From assembly GCF_016278775.1 (NCBI RefSeq), contig NZ_JADQBF010000013.1, positions 1-64,000 of the forward strand: a stretch of DNA of 64,000 nucleotides, written 5' to 3'. Numbering within the stretch: the first letter of the stretch is position 1; each line of letters starts with the position of its first letter. Source of the stretch: Demequina sp. (lineage in GTDB: Bacteria > Actinomycetota > Actinomycetes > Actinomycetales > Demequinaceae). Both the position numbers and the translations under genes were made by a program. Under the pieces are notes generated by a model that saw nothing but the letters and a program-made list of their open reading frames with translations, was not told the DNA's origin and did no database searches. Below are positions 16,675-25,542 of the stretch, piece by piece.

Positions 16675-19181
16675 CCCACAGCCCCGTCCTGTCCACGCGT
16701 GCAGAGAACTCCGGCACCCGCACTCCACTCTCGGCCTGGACGCTGTCTCTTGGCGCTCAGAGGGACGCCGCTCCCCCCGCCGTCCTCTCTGCGCTAGCCG
16801 ACGGCATCGTCGTCGTCGTGCCAGGCAGTGTGCTTGGCGCGCTCGTGGAGCGCTCACTGGTGCGGGACGTCACCCTCGATGGGACCGAAGAAGAGTTGGC
16901 GTGGCATTCCGAGTGCTCGTGGCACTACACCGCGTCAGTTCCGAGACAGCGAGACGGGACGCACGTGCGACTGGTGTTCGACGGCGTCGACACTGTGGCC
17001 ACGATTCGCGTGGACGGTCAGGTGCGCGCGAAGACCGATGACATGTTCCATCGGTGGGTGATTGACCTCGGTGCGGATGACAGGGACGGTGCGTGGGAAG
17101 TTGACGTCGAGTTCATCCCCGCCCTTGCCGTGGCGCAACAGGCCGAGGCCGCACATCCGCTTCCGCGCGCAGACATGTATGAGCTGCCGTACAACCAGGT
17201 ACGCAAGATGGCCTGTTCCTTCGGATGGGATTGGGGACCCACCACCATCACGTGCGGACTGTGGCGCGACGTCGTCGTCGAGCGTCACGGCGCCGCGCGG
17301 ATCGACAAGTGCTTCCTCGATGGAGGCTGGTCCGAAACCGGAATGCTCCACGGGTCGGTTCAGATCGACGGTCCCGCTTCGTACCTGACCGTCACCGTTG
17401 CCGACAATCACGGCGCCACCGTCGCAGAGGCGCGGGTCGACGTGGCGGGGAGCAGCGCCGACTTCGTGCTCTCCGTGCCCCAAGCTGTCCCGTGGAATGT
17501 CAGGGGAAGGGGCGATCAGCCGCTCTACAGCGTCGGCGTCGTGTTGGTTGATGGCTCGGGGGGCGTCGTGGATCGTCTTGAGCGTCGCGTCGGTTTTCGC
17601 GACATCACGGTTGCGCAAGCAGCTGATCCACATGGCAACGAATTTGCGGTGCGGGTCAATGGCCAGCGTGTGTGGGCGCGCGGCTTCAACTGGATTCCTG
17701 CCGATGTGTTGCCGGAGCGAGTCACTCGCGAGCGTGTGAGGTCGCTGCTTGCGGACGTCGTAGCCACGGGAGCAAACATGCTGAGGGTCTGGGGAGGCGG
17801 AGTGGTGGAGTCCGACGACTTCTACGACGCTTGCGATGAGTTCGGCCTGCTGGTGTGGCAAGACTTCTCCTTCGCGTGTGCTGCCTATGCGGAAGACGAC
17901 GCCCAAGCCGCGCGGGTCACGCGCGAGGTAGAAGACGCCGTGCGCCGCGTCGGGCATCATCCGGCGCTTGCCCTTTGGTGCGGTTGCAACGAGAACCTGT
18001 GGGGCTACGAAGACTGGGGCTGGAAGGAGAAGCTTGGCGAAGGCGGCGCTTGGGGCGCCCGTCTCTACCACGACGTGATTCCTGCGGCGCTGGCGGCCAT
18101 CGACCCGCGTCGGCCCTATATTCCAGGGTCCCCTTTTTCGCCAGATATGGCAGACCATCCCAACGACCCACGATCGGGCACCACTCACCACTGGGACATG
18201 TGGAACGAGCTTGACTACGGCGAGTTCGAAAAGAAGAAATCACGCTTTGCTTCAGAATTCGGCTGGCAGGCTCCTTGTGCGTGGCCGACGCTTCTCGAGG
18301 CGTTGGGCGGCCCGCCGACGGGAGGAGACGACCCCCGAATCGTGCGTCTCCAGAAGGCGTTCCAGGGGACGGAAAGCCTCCAGCGAGGAGTCGAGGCGCA
18401 TCTGGGTCACTTGCCTACTCATGGGCCGCACTGGCACGCCGCGGCGCAGATCGTGCAAGCGCGCGCCTTGCGCACCTCGATCGGGCACTTCAGGAGCATG
18501 CATGACAGTTGTTCTGGTGCGCTGTGGTGGCAGTTCGATGACTGTTGGCCCGCCCTGTCTTGGTCCGTTGTCGACGTCGCCGGACGTCGCAAGCTCGCGT
18601 GGTACGCGGCTGCCGAGGTCATGGCGGACAGAGTGATTCTCCCTACGGCGGTGGGGTCGCCAGAAGGGTTCACGCTCGTCAATGACACCGCACACCCGTG
18701 GGAAACCGAGATTGTCTGGCGCGCAGTCGATGAGTCCGGGATCGTGCTAAGTGAGTTGCACAGCAATGCCCGCGTTCCAGCGGACGGCCACCTCGTTCTT
18801 GACGGCCCGACGCCGGAGGCTGCGATTGCCGTCGTCGCCGACGCGGCTGGTTTGCGTGCCGTCAAGTGGCTTCGCGACGATGCGGAGTTGCCGGTGGCAC
18901 CCACGCGCGTTGACGTCAGCGTGGACGCAACGCAATCCCCAGAAGGCCGCGTCGTCGTCAAGGTCGAAGCAGGCGACATGGTCAGGGATCTCTCGCTCCT
19001 CGCGGAGAGGCTGCCTGCTCTCACGGATGCCGTGGTGGACCGGCAACTGCGAACGCTGCTACCGGGTGAGGTCGCGGCTTTCTGCGTTTCTGGTAGCGGG
19101 GTCGCAGATATCTCGGCGCTTGAGTGGAGTTCAGTGCTTGCCGCATCCACGGTGCTGAACAGCACGGTGGAAGACTGCTGA
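16671..19181 (+). CDS. Beta-mannosidase, glycoside hydrolase family 2
   Basis: This enzyme removes terminal beta-mannose from manno-oligosaccharides. The 836-residue protein has the GH2 order: N-terminal sugar-binding domain with the beta-mannosidase-type SFGWDWGPTTITCGLWRDV, immunoglobulin-like domain, and TIM barrel with RGFNWIPADVLPER and NMLRVWGGGV. The acid/base Glu is residue 441 in CGCNENLWG and the nucleophile is Glu529 in FASEFGWQ. There is no signal peptide, so it acts in the cytoplasm on imported sugars. GTG 16671 overlaps the permease stop. Confidence 0.93.
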   Translation: MTHSPVLSTRAENSGTRTPLSAWTLSLGAQRDAAPPAVLSALADGIVVVVPGSVLGALVERSLVRDVTLDGTEEELAWHSECSWHYTASVPRQRDGTHVRLVFDGVDTVATIRVDGQVRAKTDDMFHRWVIDLGADDRDGAWEVDVEFIPALAVAQQAEAAHPLPRADMYELPYNQVRKMACSFGWDWGPTTITCGLWRDVVVERHGAARIDKCFLDGGWSETGMLHGSVQIDGPASYLTVTVADNHGATVAEARVDVAGSSADFVLSVPQAVPWNVRGRGDQPLYSVGVVLVDGSGGVVDRLERRVGFRDITVAQAADPHGNEFAVRVNGQRVWARGFNWIPADVLPERVTRERVRSLLADVVATGANMLRVWGGGVVESDDFYDACDEFGLLVWQDFSFACAAYAEDDAQAARVTREVEDAVRRVGHHPALALWCGCNENLWGYEDWGWKEKLGEGGAWGARLYHDVIPAALAAIDPRRPYIPGSPFSPDMADHPNDPRSGTTHHWDMWNELDYGEFEKKKSRFASEFGWQAPCAWPTLLEALGGPPTGGDDPRIVRLQKAFQGTESLQRGVEAHLGHLPTHGPHWHAAAQIVQARALRTSIGHFRSMHDSCSGALWWQFDDCWPALSWSVVDVAGRRKLAWYAAAEVMADRVILPTAVGSPEGFTLVNDTAHPWETEIVWRAVDESGIVLSELHSNARVPADGHLVLDGPTPEAAIAVVADAAGLRAVKWLRDDAELPVAPTRVDVSVDATQSPEGRVVVKVEAGDMVRDLSLLAERLPALTDAVVDRQLRTLLPGEVAAFCVSGSGVADISALEWSSVLAASTVLNSTVEDC

Positions 19182-20170
19182 TGCCGTATTGGGACATGAA
19201 CCTCGAGCACCTCGAGTCGTTCAGGCCCGGTCTCGAAGCCCCTTCGGACTTCGATGAGCGCTGGTACCAGACGCTCACGGAAGCGCGACAGCACGATCCA
19301 GACGTGCAACTGCACCGCAGTCCCGCACCGATGACCTTGATTGACGTCTACGACGTCACGTTCAGTGGATTTGGCGGAGACCCGGTGCGGGCTTGGTTAT
19401 TGCGACCTCACGGCGTCACCGCCGATCTTCCGCTCGTCATCGAATACAACGGTTACGGCGGCGGTCGCGGTCTCGCTCACGAGCGGCTCCTCTGGGCGGC
19501 CGCCGGATACGCGTACCTCCTAATGGATTCACGAGGACAGGGTTCTGCATGGGGCAGTGGGGGAGACACGGCTGACGCTTCGGGTGGAGGCGATGCAGGA
19601 GCGCCTGCTCTGCCCGGATTCATGACCCGCGGCATTCTCGACTTCGACACCTACTATTTCCGGCGCCTGATTACCGATGCGGTTCGGGCGATTGATGCCG
19701 CAGCCCACATCCCTGGCATCGATCAGAGCCGGATCGCGGTGACTGGCGCTAGCCAAGGAGGTGGTCTTGCCATCGCCGCTGCGGGACTCGCTCCCGGAGT
19801 ATCCGCCGCGTTGGTAGACGTGCCGTTCCTCTGTCACATCGAACGAGGTATCGCCATCGCCGACCAGGACCCCTATCAGGAGGTCGCCCGCTACCTGGCG
19901 GTGCACCGCCTGCACCACGCTGCCATCATGCGCACCCTGTCCTATGTCGATGGAGTCCACCATGCGAAGCGGGCGCACATGCCCGCGCTGTTTTCCGCCG
20001 GGCTGCGCGACGACGTATGCCCTCCTTCGACGGTCTACGCCGCATATCACTCGTGGATTGGACCCGCCCGCATGGTGCCCTACCCCTACAATTCCCATGA
20101 GGGGGGCCAGGCCTATCAGCAACGTGAGCAGGCCAGTTTTCTACGAGAGGTTTGGGGTGGACGTGAATAG
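19181..20170 (+). CDS. Acetyl esterase, carbohydrate esterase family 7 (AXE1-like)
   Basis: CE7 enzymes deacetylate small acetylated sugars, often oligosaccharides. The 329-residue protein has the family's RGQGSAWG motif, nucleophile Ser191 in GASQGG, an acid Asp near 277 in LRDDVCPPST, and His306 in NSHEGG. No signal peptide is visible, so it is cytoplasmic. ATG 19181 shares a base with the beta-mannosidase TGA. Together they suggest processing of acetylated manno-oligosaccharides, as from acetylated glucomannan, inside the cell. The substrate is inferred. Confidence 0.88.
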   Translation: MPYWDMNLEHLESFRPGLEAPSDFDERWYQTLTEARQHDPDVQLHRSPAPMTLIDVYDVTFSGFGGDPVRAWLLRPHGVTADLPLVIEYNGYGGGRGLAHERLLWAAAGYAYLLMDSRGQGSAWGSGGDTADASGGGDAGAPALPGFMTRGILDFDTYYFRRLITDAVRAIDAAAHIPGIDQSRIAVTGASQGGGLAIAAAGLAPGVSAALVDVPFLCHIERGIAIADQDPYQEVARYLAVHRLHHAAIMRTLSYVDGVHHAKRAHMPALFSAGLRDDVCPPSTVYAAYHSWIGPARMVPYPYNSHEGGQAYQQREQASFLREVWGGRE

Positions 20171-21404
20171 GCCAGGCAACGCAGAGTTTCGTGCCCACCA
20201 ACGTGCGGATCTCTTGCGTTTCGCCGCCGCGTCGGCCGTACCAGACGGCTTCGGCTGGCTTGACAACGGGGGTCGCGTCGACCCGAAACGTCCCACCCAC
20301 CTGTGGATTACTTGCCGCATGACTCACGTGGCCGCCTTGGGCGCCCTCGCTAACGAGAACCCGCTCCCTGACGGCCCGGAAGTGGCCCGGTTGGCGGAGT
20401 TGGCCGCACATGGCGTGGAGTCCCTGCGATCAGGAGCCTTGCACGACACGTTGCACGGAGGATGGCGGGCCGCCGTCAAGGACGGAACGGTGGTGGATGG
20501 CACCAAGCAGGCGTACGGTCACGCGTTCGTCATTCTCGCAGCCTCCTCCGCGGTGGCGGCAGGCGTTGCCGGCGCAGGGGAGTTGCTAGAAGAGGCACTT
20601 GCCGTATCGGGTGCTCGGTTCTGGGATGAGGTCCAAGGACTCTCGGTCGACGTGTGGGACGAGTCGTGGGCACAGTGCGACGTCTACCGCGGAATCAACG
20701 CAAACATGCACACCGTCGAGGCGTACTTGGCGGCGGGTGACATCACGGGCGACGCGCTTTGGCACGCCAGGGCCGGTCGCATCGCGGGGCGAGTTGCCGC
20801 GTGGGCCAGCCAACACGACTGGCGCATCCCGGAACACTTCACACGCACATGGGTTCCTATGCTCGAACACAACGTCGATCGCCCAGCAGATCCCTTCCAG
20901 CCATACGGCGCCACCGTCGGTCACGGGCTTGAGTGGGCACGCCTACTGATTGCCACAGAAGCGACCCTTGGTAGTTCAGGCGCTTCGGGGCTCCGCGAAG
21001 CTGCTGTCGCCTTGTACGAACGTGCGGTGTCCGACGGCTGGGAGGCGGATGGCGCCGAGGGTTTCGTGTACACGACCGACTGGCATGGGGCGCCCGTCGT
21101 CACCGAAAGAATGCACTGGGTACTTGCCGAGGCCATCAACACATCCGTGGCGTTGGGCCGGGTGACGGGAGAGGACCGGTATACACGCGATCTCGAGCGC
21201 TGGTGGGCCTACGCCAACGCTTACCTAATCGATTCTGTCGGCGGCTCGTGGCGTCACGAACTCGACTCAAGCAATCTGCCGAGCGCCACTGTGTGGCACG
21301 GCAAACCGGATGTCTACCACGCGTACCAAGCGGCGCTCATGGAGGACGTGCCGCTCACGCCCTCATTCGCACGCGCTCTTGCCGACAAGGGTGGCGTCGT
21401 GTGA
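20163..21404 (+). CDS. N-acylglucosamine 2-epimerase (AGE) family sugar epimerase/isomerase
   Basis: AGE-family enzymes are (alpha/alpha)6 barrels that interconvert mannose and fructose, mannose and glucose, or epimerise cellobiose. The 413-residue protein shows the family histidine/arginine core (RPTHLWITCRMTHVAALG, HTVEAYLAA, RIPEHFTRTW, GHGLEWARLL). With the upstream beta-mannosidase, D-mannose isomerase is the best inference; 2-epimerase activity is possible. GTG 20163 overlaps the esterase gene by 8 nt in another frame. A longer open extension inside the esterase gene lacks a credible start. Confidence 0.86.
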   Translation: MNRPGNAEFRAHQRADLLRFAAASAVPDGFGWLDNGGRVDPKRPTHLWITCRMTHVAALGALANENPLPDGPEVARLAELAAHGVESLRSGALHDTLHGGWRAAVKDGTVVDGTKQAYGHAFVILAASSAVAAGVAGAGELLEEALAVSGARFWDEVQGLSVDVWDESWAQCDVYRGINANMHTVEAYLAAGDITGDALWHARAGRIAGRVAAWASQHDWRIPEHFTRTWVPMLEHNVDRPADPFQPYGATVGHGLEWARLLIATEATLGSSGASGLREAAVALYERAVSDGWEADGAEGFVYTTDWHGAPVVTERMHWVLAEAINTSVALGRVTGEDRYTRDLERWWAYANAYLIDSVGGSWRHELDSSNLPSATVWHGKPDVYHAYQAALMEDVPLTPSFARALADKGGVV

Positions 21405-21461
21405 CCGCCTTTGCCTTCCTGAGCGACCAGGCAACCCGCGCGGGCGGCCACCGATTGCGCT

Positions 21462-23237
21462 GTGAGTAACGCTCGCCAAGACGCCGCAGGCCCTGACGGT
21501 GCGATCACCGAGATCAACCCGCAGCGGCCCCTGAAGTCGCTCCTGCGTCTGTATCGAGGAGAGCGCACCAACCTAGGTATCGCCACGGTTGCCTTTGCGG
21601 TCAAGCATTCGCCCGTCTGGATTACGCCGTTCATGACAGCGATCATCATTGATGCCGTCGTCACTCATGACACGCTGTTCAACCTGCTGTGGCCCGCAGG
21701 AGTGATGGTTCTCGCGATCGGTCAGAATTATCCGGCATCGCTGGTCTACGTGAAGCGACAAAGTGTGGCGGTGCGCAACGTCGAAGCGGCGCTCAGGAGG
21801 TCTCTCACCAGAAGGTTGCAGGAACTGTCGATTGGCTTTCATCGGCGCACCAGCGCTGGCGTCCTCCAGGCCAAGGTCATCCGCGACGTCGAAACCACCG
21901 TGGAGGCGTCGCGGCAGTCGCTCGATACCGGACTCGGTGCCGCGACAACGTTGGTGGGAGCCGTCGTCTTGACCGCCGTCAGGGTGCCGGAGTTTCTGCC
22001 CGTCTATGCGCTTGCCGTGCCCGCGGCCGCGGCGCTATTGGCGCTGAGCAGGAAACGCATGCAACAGCGCAACGCGGATTTCCGATCGCACATGGAGCAC
22101 ATGTCCGTCCGAGTCGCCGAGATGGCGCACCTGATACCTATCACGAGGGCGCACGCGTCTGAGGACATCCAGACGGCCAGGGTGGATGACGCCGTGGTGG
22201 GAGTCCGCTCGGCTGGCATGAGGCTCGACATGGTGAACGGTCGCTTCGGTGCGCTGTCATGGGTTGGCTTTCAGTCACTCACGATCGGCTGCCTCATCGG
22301 CGCCGCATGGCTGTCATGGAGTGGCATGTGGGGCGTGACGGCAGGAGACGTCGTCATGCTCTCCAGCTACTTCGTGCAGTTGACGGGGTCGGTCACGGCC
22401 CTCCTGCTCATCGCGCCAATCTTGGCCCGCGGAATCGAATCCGTGCGATCTATCGGCGAGGTGCTGGTTGCCGACGATATCGAGCGCAATGCGGGCAAGC
22501 CGGTCGTTCAGTCGATCACGGGTCAAATCGACCTTGAGGGCCTCAGGATCGAGTATCCCGACGCGGACGACGAAGTGGCTCTCGACCACGTGAGTCTCAG
22601 TATTGCCCCTGGCCAAACCGTCGCATTTGTGGGTCCATCAGGTTCGGGGAAATCCACCCTGTTGAACGCCGTGATCGGTTTTGTGACGCCTGCCAGTGGT
22701 CGGGTGTTGGTGGATCACCACGATCTGCAGTCTGTGGACATGCGTTCCATTCGCAAGCACGTGGCCGTGGTGCCTCAAGAGGCCCTGCTGTTCGAAGGGA
22801 GCGTTCGGGACAACGTGACCTACGGGAGTTCCGCACTCACTGACAGCGACGTGGTTGACGCCCTCAAGGGAGCCCAGGCATGGGAATTTGTCTCTTCGAT
22901 AGGCGGGCTTGACGCGACGATTGGCGAGAGAGGCGCACGACTTTCAGGGGGGCAGCGGCAGAGAATCACGATTGCACGCGCCCTCGTGCGGGACCCCAAG
23001 ATCCTTCTGCTCGACGAGGCGACATCCGCCCTCGATAGTGAGTCTGAGCGGCTCGTTCAATTGGCGTTGCAGCGTCTGATGGAGGGCCGCACAACGCTTG
23101 TTGTCGCCCATCGACTGTCGACCATCCGCGCCGCGCATCGCATTGTGGTGCTCGATAAGGGGCGGATCCTCGAAACCGGTACTCACACAGAACTCCTCGA
23201 CGCGAACGGTTGGTACGCGGCAATGCACCGAGCCTAG
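21462..23237 (+). CDS. Exporter-type ABC transporter, fused membrane and ATPase domains
   Basis: The 591-residue half-transporter has an N-terminal six-helix membrane domain and a C-terminal ATPase with Walker A GPSGSGKST (near residue 393), signature LSGGQRQR, Walker B ILLLDEATSALD and the H-loop VVAHRLST. Its architecture is that of exporters, so it should not energise the sugar importer upstream. It follows the AGE gene by 57 bp on the same strand, with no clear terminator or ribosome site before GTG 21462, so the start is uncertain. Substrate unknown; a role in releasing a sugar or toxic product is speculative. Confidence 0.85.
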   Translation: MSNARQDAAGPDGAITEINPQRPLKSLLRLYRGERTNLGIATVAFAVKHSPVWITPFMTAIIIDAVVTHDTLFNLLWPAGVMVLAIGQNYPASLVYVKRQSVAVRNVEAALRRSLTRRLQELSIGFHRRTSAGVLQAKVIRDVETTVEASRQSLDTGLGAATTLVGAVVLTAVRVPEFLPVYALAVPAAAALLALSRKRMQQRNADFRSHMEHMSVRVAEMAHLIPITRAHASEDIQTARVDDAVVGVRSAGMRLDMVNGRFGALSWVGFQSLTIGCLIGAAWLSWSGMWGVTAGDVVMLSSYFVQLTGSVTALLLIAPILARGIESVRSIGEVLVADDIERNAGKPVVQSITGQIDLEGLRIEYPDADDEVALDHVSLSIAPGQTVAFVGPSGSGKSTLLNAVIGFVTPASGRVLVDHHDLQSVDMRSIRKHVAVVPQEALLFEGSVRDNVTYGSSALTDSDVVDALKGAQAWEFVSSIGGLDATIGERGARLSGGQRQRITIARALVRDPKILLLDEATSALDSESERLVQLALQRLMEGRTTLVVAHRLSTIRAAHRIVVLDKGRILETGTHTELLDANGWYAAMHRA

Positions 23238-23261
23238 CCACGCCAACAAGCCCCGCCGCGA

Positions 23262-23267
23262 TAGTGT
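23262..23267 (+). promoter_or_regulatory. -10 hexamer positioned for leaderless rpe
   Basis: TAGTGT lies exactly 6 nt before ATG 23274, placing the predicted transcription start on the A of the start codon. It would start the rpe-rib transcript. Confidence 0.5.
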
Positions 23268-23273
23268 CGAGGT

Positions 23274-23927
23274 ATGAGCGTTCGGATTGCGCCGTCGATT
23301 CTGGCAGCAGACTTTGCCAACTTGGAGCGCGACATCCGCGAGGTTGTCAGCGCAGACCTGCTCCACGTCGATGTCATGGACGGGCATTTTGTGCCTAACC
23401 TGACCATCGGCGTGCCCGTGGTGAGGCGCCTTGCCGAGGTGTCCCCACTCCCGCTCGACGTCCACCTGATGATCGAGGATCCCGACCACTGGGCGCCGCG
23501 CTACGCCGAGTTGGGTGCCACGTCTGTGACGTTCCACAGCGAGGCCGCCAAGAAGCCGCGCCAGATCGCGACCGACATCAAGTCGAGCGGCGCGAGGGCA
23601 TCTGTGGCAATCAAGCCGGACACCCCGGCCGAAGCTGTGATGGAGTTGCTCGGCGTGGTGGACATGGTGCTGGTCATGACTGTCGAGCCTGGGTTTGGCG
23701 GCCAGTCCTTCATGCCGGAGACGCTGGCGAAACTCACGGCGTTGAGGGCCGCGGCAGTCGAAGCAGGCACCGAACTGTGGCTCCAGGTCGACGGGGGAAT
23801 CACCACCGACACCGCTCCTGCGGCTGTGGCTGCCGGCGCCGATACCCTTGTGGCTGGCTCCGCAGTCTTTGGCGCCTCGGATCGGGCACGCGCGGTGCAA
23901 GCTCTACGCGACGTGTGTCAGCTGTAA
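23274..23927 (+). CDS. rpe: Ribulose-phosphate 3-epimerase
   Basis: Rpe interconverts ribulose 5-phosphate and xylulose 5-phosphate; ribulose 5-phosphate is also a riboflavin precursor used by RibB. The 217-residue TIM barrel has SILAADFANL, the metal-binding HVDVMDGHFVPN and HLMIEDP segments, VMTVEPGFGGQSF, and QVDGGITTDT. Its TAA is 2 nt before ribD, so it leads the riboflavin genes. Confidence 0.97.
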   Translation: MSVRIAPSILAADFANLERDIREVVSADLLHVDVMDGHFVPNLTIGVPVVRRLAEVSPLPLDVHLMIEDPDHWAPRYAELGATSVTFHSEAAKKPRQIATDIKSSGARASVAIKPDTPAEAVMELLGVVDMVLVMTVEPGFGGQSFMPETLAKLTALRAAAVEAGTELWLQVDGGITTDTAPAAVAAGADTLVAGSAVFGASDRARAVQALRDVCQL

Positions 23928-23929
23928 CG

Positions 23930-24949
23930 ATGACTGGACCTGTGGACGATGCGCAGGCGATGGACCTCGCGGTCTCGCTCGCGTCATTGGGGCCCGCCCA
24001 CGGGCCCAACCCCAGAGTCGGCGCGGTGATCACCCGTCCAGACGGTCGCATCATCGGCGAGGGTTTTCACCGCGGCGCAGGCACCGCACATGCGGAGGTT
24101 GCCGCGATGGAGACCGCCAGGGGAGCGGGGGAGGACCTCACCGGGGCCACGGCGTACGTCACGCTCGAGCCGTGCAACCATACGGGCCGCACTGGGCCCT
24201 GTGCCGATGCGTTGACCAATGCTGGAGTGGCGAGGGTGGTGTACGCCGTCGCGGATCCGAATCCAGAGGCTGGTGGCGGGGCGACCACGCTGCGCCAGCG
24301 GGGCATCGACGTAGAGCTCGTGCCGCACCAGGGGGCGACAGACCTCAACGCTCGCTGGTTTGCTTCGATACACCTGGGCAGGCCCTACGTGATCGCCAAG
24401 TGGGCGCAAACGCTCGATGGCAGGATCGCCGCGGCCGATGGCTCAAGCCTCTGGATCACCGGTGAGGAGGCGCGCGACCATGCCCACCACACCCGTGCCG
24501 ACGTCGACGCGGTGCTTGTCGGCACCGGAACTGTCATCGCCGATAACCCGAGACTGTCGGCACGGCCCGCTGGGGTGCCGACGGCCCACCAGCCCCTTCG
24601 CGCGGTCATGGGGCTCACCGAAACCCCTCACGCGAAGGTGTGGCGCGACGACAATGCCATTCACCTTGCGACGCGGAGCCCTCAAGAGGCGTTGGATGCG
24701 CTGGCCTCTCGCGAGGTGCGCACCGTCGTGGTCGAGGGTGGTGCACAAGTGTTGACCGCGTTCTTGCGCGCCGGGTTGGTAGACGAACTGAACGTGTACA
24801 TCGCACCAGCCTTGCTCGGTTCAGGAGCGGCCGCTATCGGCGACGTGGGAATCGGGACCATGGCCGACGCGTTGAGGGGTGAGGACGTGACCGTCACCGG
24901 TCTCGGTGTAGATTGCCTGGTCACGGCCAAGGTCACGAAGGGAATGTGA
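23930..24949 (+). CDS. ribD: Riboflavin deaminase/reductase
   Basis: RibD deaminates the GTP-cyclohydrolase product and reduces its ribosyl side chain. The 339-residue protein has an N-terminal zinc deaminase domain (HAEVAAME and PCNHTGRTGPC) and a C-terminal NADPH reductase domain beginning around YVIAKWAQTLDGRIAAADG. Only 2 nt separate it from rpe, and its stop shares a base with ribE. I see no FMN-riboswitch space upstream. Confidence 0.96.
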   Translation: MTGPVDDAQAMDLAVSLASLGPAHGPNPRVGAVITRPDGRIIGEGFHRGAGTAHAEVAAMETARGAGEDLTGATAYVTLEPCNHTGRTGPCADALTNAGVARVVYAVADPNPEAGGGATTLRQRGIDVELVPHQGATDLNARWFASIHLGRPYVIAKWAQTLDGRIAAADGSSLWITGEEARDHAHHTRADVDAVLVGTGTVIADNPRLSARPAGVPTAHQPLRAVMGLTETPHAKVWRDDNAIHLATRSPQEALDALASREVRTVVVEGGAQVLTAFLRAGLVDELNVYIAPALLGSGAAAIGDVGIGTMADALRGEDVTVTGLGVDCLVTAKVTKGM

Positions 24950-25542
24950 TGTTCACCGGCATCGTTGAGTCGGTCGGCACCGTCACCTCGGTCGAGGATG
25001 GCGGCGCGACAGCGCGACTCACCATCGTCTCACCAGGTCTCGGCAACGACCTTGTCCATGGCGAGTCCATCGCGGTCAATGGCGTGTGCCTCACGGTCGC
25101 CCACGTCGATGACGGCGGGTGGACAGCCGACATGATGCGGATCACCTTGGAGACCTCCGGTTTGGGCAGCCTCACCGCAGGTGCCCGGGTCAATCTCGAG
25201 CGCGCCATGCAGGCCACCGGGCGCCTGGGCGGTCACATCATGCAGGGGCATGTGGACGGCGTAGCGACCTTGGTAGCGCGCGACTCGCAACCTCAGTGGG
25301 ATGACCTCACCTTCGCCATGCCGCAGGAACTGCTCCGTTACGTCGTTCGCAAGGGGTCGATCGCGCTGAACGGTGTCTCGCTGACTGTCGCTGAATTGGT
25401 CGATGACCGGGTCACCGTGTCGCTCATCCCCACGACTCTCACGGATACCACGTTTGGTGAATTTGCAGTGGGCGACGTTGCCAATGTCGAGGTCGACGTC
25501 ATCGCGAAGTATGTGGAGCGGATGATGGGCGTTCAGCCGTGA
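24949..25542 (+). CDS. ribE: Riboflavin synthase alpha chain
   Basis: This enzyme dismutates two lumazines into riboflavin. The 197-residue protein has the two lumazine-binding repeats, each with the repeated pattern: MFTGIVESVGTV with SIAVNGVCLTV, then GHIMQGHVDGVA with SIALNGVSLTV. Length is normal. ATG 24949 overlaps the ribD TGA by one base, and the stop overlaps ribBA by 4 nt. The family is also named ribC in some genomes. Confidence 0.96.
   Translation: MFTGIVESVGTVTSVEDGGATARLTIVSPGLGNDLVHGESIAVNGVCLTVAHVDDGGWTADMMRITLETSGLGSLTAGARVNLERAMQATGRLGGHIMQGHVDGVATLVARDSQPQWDDLTFAMPQELLRYVVRKGSIALNGVSLTVAELVDDRVTVSLIPTTLTDTTFGEFAVGDVANVEVDVIAKYVERMMGVQP

Noticed and set aside
16935-18191. 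Long open frame antisense to the beta-mannosidase gene
   Set aside because: GC-rich genes create long antisense frames through codon bias; it has no ribosome site, is Arg/His/Val rich and low in recognisable motifs. The same applies to many other overlapping frames, for example 62680-63969 on the minus strand.
23238-23929. FMN riboswitch controlling the rib genes
   Set aside because: Only 36 nt precede rpe and 2 nt precede ribD. No FMN-element core is present.
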